Below are positions 6,934 through 13,485 of a stretch of DNA of 15,181 nucleotides, one piece after another. Numbering within the stretch: the stretch's first letter is position 1; each line of letters starts with the position of its first letter. The position numbers were made by a program, and so were the translations under genes. This stretch comes from Cytophagia bacterium (GTDB lineage Bacteria; Bacteroidota; Bacteroidia; UBA7662). A model generated the notes under the pieces. That model saw only the letters and a list, made by a program, of their open reading frames with translations, made no database searches and was not told the origin of the DNA. The stretch is from assembly GCA_009926405.1 (NCBI GenBank), contig RFOZ01000035.1, forward strand, positions 1 through 15,181, in the 5' to 3' direction.

Positions 6934-7751
6934 GCAGCGTGGGGTTTATGGATGTGTTGTTGAACGGCGTTCTGGGCAGCCTGCATCATGGCTCGGGCTT
7001 TTTGGATGGTATCCCCATCAAAATTCCAGGCGTTGATAGAGGGCAAAACATCAAAGCGTAGGGTGATTCCAAAGGGCAAAGGCAAAAAGTTCCAACGGGC
7101 CAATTCCCAAGACCGCTGCACGGCTACCGGTACCAGTTCAATGTTGGGAACACTTTTCATTAATTGCTCCAGCCCTCCGCTTTTGAAGGTTCCCAAACGG
7201 CCATTGCGGGATCGGGTTCCTTCGGGAAAGTACAAGACGCTTTCCCCACTGCTTGCAATTCGAAGGCCCAGCCGATGCATTGCTACCAAAGATTGGTTTG
7301 GGTTCTTGCGCTGAATGGCAATCACGCCCCCCGTTTTGAAATTATAGGAAACCGAAGGAATCCCGTTGGCCAATTCGGCCTTGGAAACCAAAACGGGTCG
7401 ATAGGTCCGGAGTTTCCAAATCAAAGGCGGTATATCGTTGAGGCTTTGGTGGTTGGCAACAAAAATTTTGGTATTCGAATTTGAGGCTGGATCAGGTAGG
7501 TTTTGGTTCGTATTCCAGGAAATACGGCAACCATTGAAAAGCAAGCATTGGTAAAGGCAACGATTCATGAGCCGAATCCCGTTTTGGTGAATTTGGTACC
7601 CACCCAAAAGGTAACTCAAGCGAAGAATCGGATCAAAAACCAAAACGGTCATCCCAAAACCCAACAAATACAGGGGCGTTCCAATCCATCCCAAAACCCA
7701 GGAAAGGGCCAAGGCCAAAGAAGTAGGTTTTTTGAGGGTGGGTGAGGGCAT
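6930..7751 (-). CDS. 1-acyl-sn-glycerol-3-phosphate acyltransferase-like protein (PlsC family)
   Basis: A 273-residue inner-membrane acyltransferase of the PlsC/LPLAT family, probably transferring an acyl chain to lysophosphatidate in phospholipid synthesis. The HX4D catalytic motif is NHQSLNDIP (H101, D106). The second substrate-binding block is FPEGTRSRNGRLGTFKSGG (175-193), and KAELANGIPSV (124-134) fits the region between them. A hydrophobic N-terminal helix (about 12-40) anchors it. The ATG at 7751 is chosen; the frame extends to a TTG at 7823, but using that would leave almost no room for a promoter before the divergent gene at 7854. It is the first gene of the minus-strand run and overlaps the peptidase start by 4 bases. 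A lyso-ornithine-lipid or other acyl acceptor is possible. Confidence 0.87.
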   Translation of the reverse strand: MPSPTLKKPTSLALALSWVLGWIGTPLYLLGFGMTVLVFDPILRLSYLLGGYQIHQNGIRLMNRCLYQCLLFNGCRISWNTNQNLPDPASNSNTKIFVANHQSLNDIPPLIWKLRTYRPVLVSKAELANGIPSVSYNFKTGGVIAIQRKNPNQSLVAMHRLGLRIASSGESVLYFPEGTRSRNGRLGTFKSGGLEQLMKSVPNIELVPVAVQRSWELARWNFLPLPFGITLRFDVLPSINAWNFDGDTIQKARAMMQAAQNAVQQHIHKPHAA

Positions 7752-7853
7752 TGAGACGAATGGAATGCAGGAGGCCGAAAATAGGCATGGAGAGGCTAGG
7801 ATAAAAAGGCCAATTTTGGGCAATTATTGACTTTGCAAGCGTTTCTTTAGGGC

Positions 7854-8456
7854 ATGAATCAATGGATGTGGGGTGTTGTCCTCGTTTTGGGGGTGTTGCT
7901 TTTGTGGGTTGTATTTCGTTTGGGAGCCGCTGAGCGGGTTCCGGAACCCCGCTATCGAAGGGTGGCCCTTCTAAGGCAGGGCGTTGAAATTCGGGAATAC
8001 CCCTCCTTGGCCATTGCCAAAACCCCGATGCGCGATGCCAGCATGGGATCTTCGGCCAACGAGGGATTTCGGAGGGTGGCCCGTTATCTCTTTGGGGGTA
8101 ATCGTTCCAAAGAGTCCATGGCCATGACGGCGCCAGTCGTCATGGAAATGGGTGACCAACCCGCTTTGTATTTCTATATGCCCTTTGATCGAACGTTGGA
8201 GCAGCTTCCTTCCACCATGGACAGCACGGTTCGTTTGGAAATGCAACCATCCCGAACGCTGGCTGTTTTGTCTTTTGGGGGCTTTGCCGGGAACAAGGAT
8301 TTGCGCAAACATCGGCGTCGTTTGGAAGCCGTCTTGGCCCAAGAAGGCTATACCATCCGCGGTCCCTTCTTGTACATGGGTTACAATGCCCCTTGGACCT
8401 TGGTGGGACGACGCAACGAAGTGGCCTATGAGGTAATAGTCAATCAATTGCCCTAA
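7854..8456 (+). CDS. SOUL-family haem-binding-like protein, membrane-anchored
   Basis: A 200-residue protein with one N-terminal transmembrane segment (about 4-22) followed by a SOUL/HBP domain. Family marks are VEIREYPSLAIAKT (about 43-56), the NEGFRRVARYLFGGN block (69-83), MAMTAPVVMEM (88-98), YFYMPF and a C-terminal RNEVAYEVIV. SOUL proteins bind haem or related tetrapyrroles in animals; bacterial members are poorly characterised, so function here is inferred from the family only. The ATG at 7854 has no Shine-Dalgarno sequence. It diverges from the acyltransferase with 102 bases between starts, and it converges with the tmRNA gene downstream. It is not contiguous with the ccm genes, so a shared haem role would be speculative. 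Confidence 0.88.
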   Translation: MNQWMWGVVLVLGVLLLWVVFRLGAAERVPEPRYRRVALLRQGVEIREYPSLAIAKTPMRDASMGSSANEGFRRVARYLFGGNRSKESMAMTAPVVMEMGDQPALYFYMPFDRTLEQLPSTMDSTVRLEMQPSRTLAVLSFGGFAGNKDLRKHRRRLEAVLAQEGYTIRGPFLYMGYNAPWTLVGRRNEVAYEVIVNQLP

Positions 8457-8527
8457 TTCCAGGTCGTCGTTCGATCCATTCAATCCAACAACAATTCGGC
8501 TCGTTTCCAAAATACGCCCATTAGGTT

Positions 8528-8554
8528 GGGGCCTGTTCCAAGAACAGATACCCC
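8528..8554 (-). terminator. Hairpin just 3' of tmRNA, possible terminator
   Basis: Read on the minus strand, a perfect 6-bp stem (CTGTTC/GAACAG, loop TTG) is extended by GGGG and CCCC arms around a small internal asymmetry. It starts about 8 bases after the tmRNA 3' end. No convincing T-tract follows on either strand, so it may be a weak or factor-assisted terminator or a processing structure. The rest of 8457-8561 shows no gene. Confidence 0.4.
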
Positions 8555-8561
8555 CGGGTTG

Positions 8562-8927
8562 TGGAGCTGCAGGGAGTTGAACCCTGGTCCAGTCAAGCCG
8601 ATCCCCGACTTTCTACATGCTTAGCGTTCCCTTGGTTTTGGTCGAGCACCAGGCGGGAGGCGGGCCGCAGTGTTCGCTTAGGCTTTAGGGTTCTTGTTCC
8701 TTGGTCAAGCCTGCCTTAGAACCAGCTCACGGTGGTCGATGCCTCCATTGGATAGGCCAGTGAGCTCATCTATCCGGAGACAACTCTTGCTAATTCCTAG
8801 AATTAAGCAGCGAGTGCGTAGTCGTAGTTGCCGTTTAAGGCTTGAATCATCGGATTAACGAGCAACGATTCCAGGCTCGGCATGCTTACCGGGTCATCTA
8901 AACAAGCTGTCGATTCCGTTCAGCCCC
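8562..8927 (-). ncRNA. ssrA: Transfer-messenger RNA (tmRNA)
   Basis: A 366-base one-piece tmRNA, which rescues stalled ribosomes and tags nascent proteins for proteolysis. The 5' end GGGGCTGAACGGAATCGAC and the 3' end CAGCTCCA form the alanine-tRNA-like acceptor (GGGGCTG/CAGCTCC). The T-arm is CAGGG-TTCAACT-CCCTG. GCATGCCGAG and GCTAAGCATGTAGA match blocks conserved in other tmRNAs. The mRNA-like frame (minus strand, about 8845-8807) encodes ALNGNYDYALAA followed by TAA, with GCC as the likely resume codon; the ALAA end is the usual protease-recognition tail. The terminal CCA is not fully encoded (the genome reads ACA) and would be added or repaired after transcription. Open frames that cross this interval are chance. 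Confidence 0.96.
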
Positions 8928-8933
8928 GTGGTA

Positions 8934-8941
8934 CAAAGGTA
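8934..8941 (-). promoter_or_regulatory. Bacteroidota-type -7 promoter element of ssrA
   Basis: The minus strand reads TACCTTTG, an exact match to the Bacteroidota housekeeping -7 consensus TAnnTTTG, ending 6 bases before the tmRNA 5' end. The -33 region is weak: a CTG at 8961-8959, 17 bases further up, stands in for the usual TTG and overlaps the biotin carboxylase stop codon. There is thus almost no spacer between the two genes. Confidence 0.75.
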
Positions 8942-8957
8942 CGAACAAAAAAAGGGT

Positions 8958-10541
8958 TCAGATGCCGTTGGGGTTCCAAAGTCTGCTCCATGCCTGCCCT
9001 GGATTCTCGACCGGGTTCCCTGTGTTATGACCTGTACTCGGATCAGGCGTTGCGGTCCCTGGCGGTCGGCTTTCCAAGATCATCGCGCTCAAAGCCAACC
9101 ATTCAGAAAGTTGATCCTCTCGAAGGCCTTCTCCTTCCCAAGGGGGCAAAGGCGTATCCAAGGATTCTGCGCCTCGAAAATAGGTTGAAATAAAACCGGT
9201 ATCAAAGTGACCTTCCACAAAGGCCGGATGGTCCATGACCCAGCGTCCAAAGGCCAGGGTGGACGCAAGTCCTTCAAGTTCAAATTCATCGAGGGCTCTG
9301 CGCATCCGGGCCAAGGCCGCGGGTCGATCCGAGGCGTGCACGATAAGCTTGGCCATCAGGGGGTCGTAATGAACAGGAATCTCCATGCCTTCCTCGTACC
9401 CGGAGTCCAAACGTACGCCGGGTCCCTGGGGTGGGCGAAAACGGGTGAGGGTTCCCAAATCGGGTAAAAATTGTTGGCGAGGATCCTCGGCGCACAATCG
9501 AAGCTCGATGCTGTGCCCTTGAATGCGAAGGTCCTTTTGGTCAAATGGCAAAGGCTCACCGGCAGCAATTTGAAATTGAAGGCGTACCAGATCCAAACCG
9601 GTAATGCACTCGGTAACCGGATGTTCGACCTGCAACCGGGTATTCATTTCCAAGAAATAAAATCGGTTGTTACGGTCCAACAAAAACTCGACTGTTCCTG
9701 CATTTTGGTATTGGCAGGCCTTGGCGACCCGCACGGCTGCTTGACCCATGGCCTCTCGTAGTTCAGGGGTGAGGCAGGAGGAAGGGGCTTCTTCGATGAG
9801 CTTTTGGTGCCTTCTTTGGACCGAACATTCTCTTTCAAAAAGGTGGACGGTGCGCCCTTCGCCATCCGCTAGGATTTGAATTTCGATGTGACGCGGGTTT
9901 TCAAGGTACTTTTCGATAAAAACCGATCCATCGCCAAAGGCGCTTTGAGCTTCGGAAACAGCGGTGTTGAGCGATTCCTGAAGATCCTCGGCTCGGTGAA
10001 CGATTCGCATACCCTTTCCGCCACCACCGGCAGCGGCTTTGATAAGGAGGGGAAAGCCAATTTGCTGAGCGATGTTCAGGGCTTCTTTGGGGTCCGAAAC
10101 GGGGTGATCGGTTCCTGGAACCAGGGGTATATCAAAGCCGGCCACGGCTTGTTTGGCGGCCACCTTGTTCCCCATGGTTCGTATGCTTTGGGAAGATGGG
10201 CCAATCAAGATCAATCCGGCCTTTTCCACGGCTTGGGCAAAGTCGGCGTTCTCGGACAGGAAACCGTATCCCGGATGAATCGCCTGGCAACCTTGCTCCA
10301 AAGCCAAGGCAATCAAAGCCTCACCGCGCAGGTAAGAGGCCGATGAAGGGGCAGGCCCCAGACAAAAGGCCCAATCGGCCTGACGGACGTGGGGGGCTGC
10401 GCGATCCGCTTCTGAATAAACGGCCACCGTTTCGAGGCCTGCCTCGCGGGCACTGCGTAGAATACGCAAGGCAATTTCACCCCGATTGGCCACAAGAATT
10501 TTGGTTAGGGGGCGGGGTGAATGGGCAAAGATGGAACTCAT
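8958..10541 (-). CDS. accC: Acetyl/propionyl-CoA carboxylase biotin carboxylase subunit
   Basis: A 527-residue cytosolic biotin carboxylase, which uses ATP and bicarbonate to carboxylate the biotin of a carrier protein. The N-terminal domain starts KILVANRGEIALRILRSARE (14-33). The ATP-grasp loop is AAGGGGKGMRI (170-180). The bicarbonate/biotin region ERECSVQRRHQKLIEEAPS lies at about 237-254, and the metal-binding FLEMNTRLQVEHPVTE at 296-311. The GYEEGMEIPVHYDPLMAKL block is present near the C-terminus. It is somewhat longer than AccC of fatty-acid synthesis (about 450) because of a Pro-rich tail of about 70 residues. It has no biotinyl domain (no AMKM), so it is a separate subunit. Neither a carrier protein nor a carboxyltransferase is adjacent, so acetyl-, propionyl- or methylcrotonyl-CoA specificity cannot be told. 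Start is the ATG at 10541; an open extension to 10745 collides with the divergent ccmB gene. Confidence 0.93.
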   Translation of the reverse strand: MSSIFAHSPRPLTKILVANRGEIALRILRSAREAGLETVAVYSEADRAAPHVRQADWAFCLGPAPSSASYLRGEALIALALEQGCQAIHPGYGFLSENADFAQAVEKAGLILIGPSSQSIRTMGNKVAAKQAVAGFDIPLVPGTDHPVSDPKEALNIAQQIGFPLLIKAAAGGGGKGMRIVHRAEDLQESLNTAVSEAQSAFGDGSVFIEKYLENPRHIEIQILADGEGRTVHLFERECSVQRRHQKLIEEAPSSCLTPELREAMGQAAVRVAKACQYQNAGTVEFLLDRNNRFYFLEMNTRLQVEHPVTECITGLDLVRLQFQIAAGEPLPFDQKDLRIQGHSIELRLCAEDPRQQFLPDLGTLTRFRPPQGPGVRLDSGYEEGMEIPVHYDPLMAKLIVHASDRPAALARMRRALDEFELEGLASTLAFGRWVMDHPAFVEGHFDTGFISTYFRGAESLDTPLPPWEGEGLREDQLSEWLALSAMILESRPPGTATPDPSTGHNTGNPVENPGQAWSRLWNPNGI

Positions 10542-10585
10542 AATGCAAAGATGCTGGAGAACCAAGGTTAATTTAGCCCCGATCC

Positions 10586-11254
10586 ATGAACCCTTCTGCT
10601 CAAATTCGTCGCGCCTTGGTCCTCTTGGGTCACGATGTTCGTCGTGAAACCCGGCAAGCCCAGGCGTTGGCCGGATCGCTGCTTTATTTGGTGGCAGGGG
10701 TCTTTGCGGCGCAGTTGTTGCTTCGTCCGGTGGGCCCCGCGGCATGGTTGACCTTTTATTGGTTGTTGGTGCTCTTTGTTTCGGTCTACACGGTTTCCAG
10801 GAGTTTCCTGGGTCAAAGTCGGGGCTTGCATCTCTACTACCGGGTTAGTGTACCCGGTGTGGCATGGTGGTTAACCAAGGTGATGACCGGAACCCTGATG
10901 ATGTGGGTTTTGATGGGGTTCTGTGCTTTGCTCATGGCTTTGTGGATGGGCTACCCCATTCAGGACACGGGGCTCTTTGTTTTGACCATCTTCTTGGGGG
11001 CCCCCCTCTTGGTTACCGTGTTAACCTTGGTTTCGGCCATGTCCCAAGGGTCCACCCAGCCTGCTCAGTTGATGCCGGTTCTGGGTTTTCCCTTGTTGGT
11101 GCCCGGACTTTTGCTGGTTCATCGCCTGTCCAAATTGGCCTTGGACGGTTTGTCCCGGGATTTGGCTTGGACCTATGCCGGGGCCATGGTTGGGCTGAAT
11201 CTTATGTTGCTAGCCCTTGGCATCCTTCTTTTTCCTTTTCTTTGGAGGGATTAA
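10586..11254 (+). CDS. ccmB: Haem exporter membrane protein CcmB
   Basis: A 222-residue inner-membrane protein with about six hydrophobic segments, the standard CcmB length. Typical stretches are the N-terminal DVRRETRQAQALAGSLLYLV (17-36), a SRSFLGQSRGL block (71-81) and the GAPLLVTVLTLVSAMSQGS region (138-156). CcmB forms the membrane part of the CcmAB ABC transporter, which drives release of haem-loaded CcmE during cytochrome c maturation. No ccmA is present in this window. It begins 44 bases from the divergent biotin carboxylase start, so both promoters must fit in a very short interval. ccmC follows after 31 bases. Confidence 0.9.
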   Translation: MNPSAQIRRALVLLGHDVRRETRQAQALAGSLLYLVAGVFAAQLLLRPVGPAAWLTFYWLLVLFVSVYTVSRSFLGQSRGLHLYYRVSVPGVAWWLTKVMTGTLMMWVLMGFCALLMALWMGYPIQDTGLFVLTIFLGAPLLVTVLTLVSAMSQGSTQPAQLMPVLGFPLLVPGLLLVHRLSKLALDGLSRDLAWTYAGAMVGLNLMLLALGILLFPFLWRD

Positions 11255-11285
11255 TATCTTTGAGGCAGCCTACGCAGGCCCCTCT

Positions 11286-11984
11286 ATGAATTCAACGCTT
11301 GCACCCAAGCCCCTGCATCCGGTCCTGAAAGGGCTGGCAATTTTGCTATTAGTTTACAGCTTTTTTATGGGTTGGCTGGGCGATGTTCCCCGCAAAGTGA
11401 TCCTGAACGAGTCAGTCCGTAACCTTTATTTTCACGTTCCCATGTGGTTTGGTATGCTTTTAATGCTTCTGGGTTCGGCTGTTTATTCGATACGCTATCT
11501 TTTGTTTCAACAATTTTTGGACGATACCCAGGCGCAGGCACTCAGCTTGGTGGGCCTGGTTTTTGGTTTTTTAGGCCTTTTTACCGGCATGGTATGGGCT
11601 CAATTCACGTGGGGGTCCTGGTGGAGTGGAGATCCGAAACAAAACGCCTCGGCCGTCGGGTTGCTTTTGTACCTGGCCTACATGGTTTTGCGCTCTTCCT
11701 TTGAGGATGCTCGCAACAGAGCCCGCATGGCGGCAGTTTACAATGTGTTGGCGTTTTTTTGTTTGATCCCTTTGCTTTTTATCCTTCCTCGACTCACCGA
11801 TTCGCTTCACCCTGGGAACGGGGGGAACCCTGGCTTTTCGGCGTACGACTTGGATGGCCGTATGCGTTGGGTTTTTTATCCGGCGGTCGTGGGTTGGACT
11901 TTGATGGGGTGGTGGTTGGCCAATTTGTGGGCCCGGTACCGAACCCTCACGACAAGCGTTGCTCCTCCTAATTCAAAACCTTAA
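11286..11984 (+). CDS. ccmC: Cytochrome c biogenesis protein CcmC/CcsA (haem-handling protein)
   Basis: A 232-residue membrane protein with six predicted transmembrane segments. Candidate haem-ligating histidines are H50 in LYFHVPMW and H175 in DSLHPGNGG. The periplasmic tryptophan-rich loop reads FTWGSWWSGDPKQNA (107-121), the variant I associate with Bacteroidota; the proteobacterial form has WWxWD. In System I, CcmC attaches haem to CcmE. The ATG at 11286 is chosen; the frame is open to a TTG at 11217, but that would overlap ccmB by 38 bases and add an unconserved stretch. It is co-directional with ccmB (31-base gap) and the ccmD-like gene (10-base gap), clearly one operon. Confidence 0.9.
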   Translation: MNSTLAPKPLHPVLKGLAILLLVYSFFMGWLGDVPRKVILNESVRNLYFHVPMWFGMLLMLLGSAVYSIRYLLFQQFLDDTQAQALSLVGLVFGFLGLFTGMVWAQFTWGSWWSGDPKQNASAVGLLLYLAYMVLRSSFEDARNRARMAAVYNVLAFFCLIPLLFILPRLTDSLHPGNGGNPGFSAYDLDGRMRWVFYPAVVGWTLMGWWLANLWARYRTLTTSVAPPNSKP

Positions 11985-11994
11985 TCCATCGATT

Positions 11995-12246
11995 ATGATG
12001 TTGCTTCGTTTTTTGGCTTGGAATGTATGGCAGACCTTGCAGGTTTCGTTGGGCTCATTACCGGGGTCTTCGGAGCCTTCCGGGGTTGAAATGGCGGACC
12101 TGATGCGAAGCAACGGCAAGATCTATGTCGTTCTAGCGGTCGTTCTCATCATTCAACTTGGACTTTTTGGGTTCTTGTGGAACCTGGATCGCCGGTTGTC
12201 CCGTTGGGAATCCTCCTCTGCCCGTCAATCCAAGGCCAAACTTTGA
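11995..12246 (+). CDS. ccmD: CcmD-family small membrane protein
   Basis: A small protein of 83 residues with one strong transmembrane helix (IYVVLAVVLIIQLGLFGFLW, 43-62) followed by a positively charged segment (LDRRLSRWE). The block from MADLMRSNGKIYVV to the LDRR segment is characteristic of Bacteroidota CcmD-like proteins. CcmD helps release haem-loaded CcmE from CcmABC. The first 32 residues (MMLLRFLAWNVWQTLQVSLG, then a Gly/Ser/Pro-rich linker) precede the conserved part and may be a signal-like segment. Starts at 11995, 11998 or the internal ATG at 12091 (51 residues) are all possible. Its position 10 bases after ccmC supports the call. Confidence 0.83.
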   Translation: MMLLRFLAWNVWQTLQVSLGSLPGSSEPSGVEMADLMRSNGKIYVVLAVVLIIQLGLFGFLWNLDRRLSRWESSSARQSKAKL

Positions 12247-12297
12247 GAAGGCCAGACCTCCAGCAACCCCTTCCTTCGAATTCTGCGAACCAAGCTA

Positions 12298-13428
12298 TCA
12301 AAGGTTCCCTCGAAGGGCTTGTTCTCTTTCGATGGATTCAAAAAGGGCTTTGAAATTTCCTTTGCCAAAGGATTTGGCGCCCCGACGTTGAATGATTTCA
12401 AAGAACAGGGTCGGCCGATCCTGTACGGGTTTGGTAAACAACTGCAAGAGGTAACCGTGTTCATCCCGGTCCACCAAAATATTGAGGGATTTGAGAATTG
12501 AGATATCTTCGTGGATGGCTCCAACCCTTTCGGTAAGGTCATCGTAGTAAGTCTCAGGAACATAGAGAAATTCAACCCCCCGACGACGAAGTTCGGTAAC
12601 CGTGTGCACGATGTCATAGGTCTCTACGGCGATGTGTTGGACGCCGGCCCCACGGTAGAATTCAATGTACTCTTCAATTTGGGATTTCTTTTTGCCTTCG
12701 GCCGGCTCGTTGATGGGAAATTTGACATAGCCGTTGCCGTTGGATACGACTTTGGACATCAAGGCTGAATACTCGGTGGAGATATCCTTGTCGTCAAAGG
12801 TGATTAGCAATTGAAACCCCATGACTTTTTCGTAAAAATCAACCCAGGTGTTCATGGCGCCCAATTCAACATTGCCAACGCAATGGTCCACGTACTGCAG
12901 ACCGACCGATTCCACGGGTAATTTCCAACGGGGGCTGTCGTAACCCGGCATAAAAAGCCCCTGGTAATCCTTGCGTTCCACAAACCGGTGCACCGTATCT
13001 CCGTAGGTATGAATGGAAGCGGTGACAACACGACCGTGGGCGTCTTCGTGGACTTGAGGCGCCTGGTGGGGACGGGCACCACGGGCCACCGTGGCTTCAA
13101 AGGCGGCATTGGCATCGTCAACCCACAACGAAAGGAATTTGACTCCGTCCCCGTGCTTGTCCACATGCCGCGATATTTCCGTATCAGGATACAGGGAAGA
13201 GGTCAGAACCAAGCGGATTTTGTTTTGTTGTAACACATAGCTAGCCCTGTCTTTAAGGCCTGTTTCGGGACCCGCGTAGGCGATAAGTTCGTAGCCAAAA
13301 GCGGCCTGGTAATAATAGGCCGATTGCTTGGCGTTGCCGACATAGAGCTCCAAATGATCGGTGCCTAACAAGGGGAGGAAATCCTCGTTCACCAAGGCAG
13401 GCTTGGGATGGGTCAAAGGTTCGTTCAT
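12298..13428 (-). CDS. hppD: 4-hydroxyphenylpyruvate dioxygenase
   Basis: A 376-residue Fe(II) dioxygenase that converts 4-hydroxyphenylpyruvate to homogentisate, the second step of tyrosine catabolism. It has two vicinal-oxygen-chelate domains. The C-terminal one carries the iron triad H182 (YVDHCVGNV), H265 (GVQHIAVET) and E344 (LFFEIIQRRG), at spacing matching the family. Other signatures are FYEKVMGF (198-205), SKVVSNGNGYVKFPINEP (225-242) and the C-terminal GKGNFKALFESIEREQ, which gates the active site. It lies 57 bases downstream of the homogentisate dioxygenase gene on the same strand, so the two successive steps are probably one transcript. It converges with the ccmD-like gene across 51 bases, in which I see no strong terminator. 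Confidence 0.96.
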   Translation of the reverse strand: MNEPLTHPKPALVNEDFLPLLGTDHLELYVGNAKQSAYYYQAAFGYELIAYAGPETGLKDRASYVLQQNKIRLVLTSSLYPDTEISRHVDKHGDGVKFLSLWVDDANAAFEATVARGARPHQAPQVHEDAHGRVVTASIHTYGDTVHRFVERKDYQGLFMPGYDSPRWKLPVESVGLQYVDHCVGNVELGAMNTWVDFYEKVMGFQLLITFDDKDISTEYSALMSKVVSNGNGYVKFPINEPAEGKKKSQIEEYIEFYRGAGVQHIAVETYDIVHTVTELRRRGVEFLYVPETYYDDLTERVGAIHEDISILKSLNILVDRDEHGYLLQLFTKPVQDRPTLFFEIIQRRGAKSFGKGNFKALFESIEREQALRGNL

Positions 13429-13485
13429 GGTTGATGGGGGAAGTCTTGAGGACTGGATTTGAAATATAGGGTTGTCAATGACCTG

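Noticed and set aside
7752..7823. TTG-started 24-residue extension of the acyltransferase, signal-peptide-like
   Set aside because: It depends on a TTG codon, precedes an ATG that fits the family's usual start, and would leave about 30 bases for two divergent promoters.
7824..7853. TGACTTTG (7828-7835) as a -7 promoter for the SOUL gene
   Set aside because: It has one mismatch to TAnnTTTG and no TTG at the correct upstream spacing, so it is too weak to list as a promoter.
8457..8561. Possible small gene between the SOUL gene and tmRNA
   Set aside because: No open frame with a plausible start and composition is present; only the hairpin at 8528-8554 stands out.
8882..9193. Plus-strand open frames of about 100 and 86 codons
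   Set aside because: They run antisense across the tmRNA 5' end and the 3' end of the biotin carboxylase gene, have no domain-like sequence, and are chance frames.
10542..10745. Extension of the biotin carboxylase upstream of 10541
   Set aside because: It would overlap the start of the divergent ccmB gene, and biotin carboxylases begin close to the KILVANRGEIA block.
12247..12297. Possible terminator between the convergent ccmD-like and hppD genes
   Set aside because: Only a loose GAAGG/CCTTC pairing with a long loop and no T-tract is visible.
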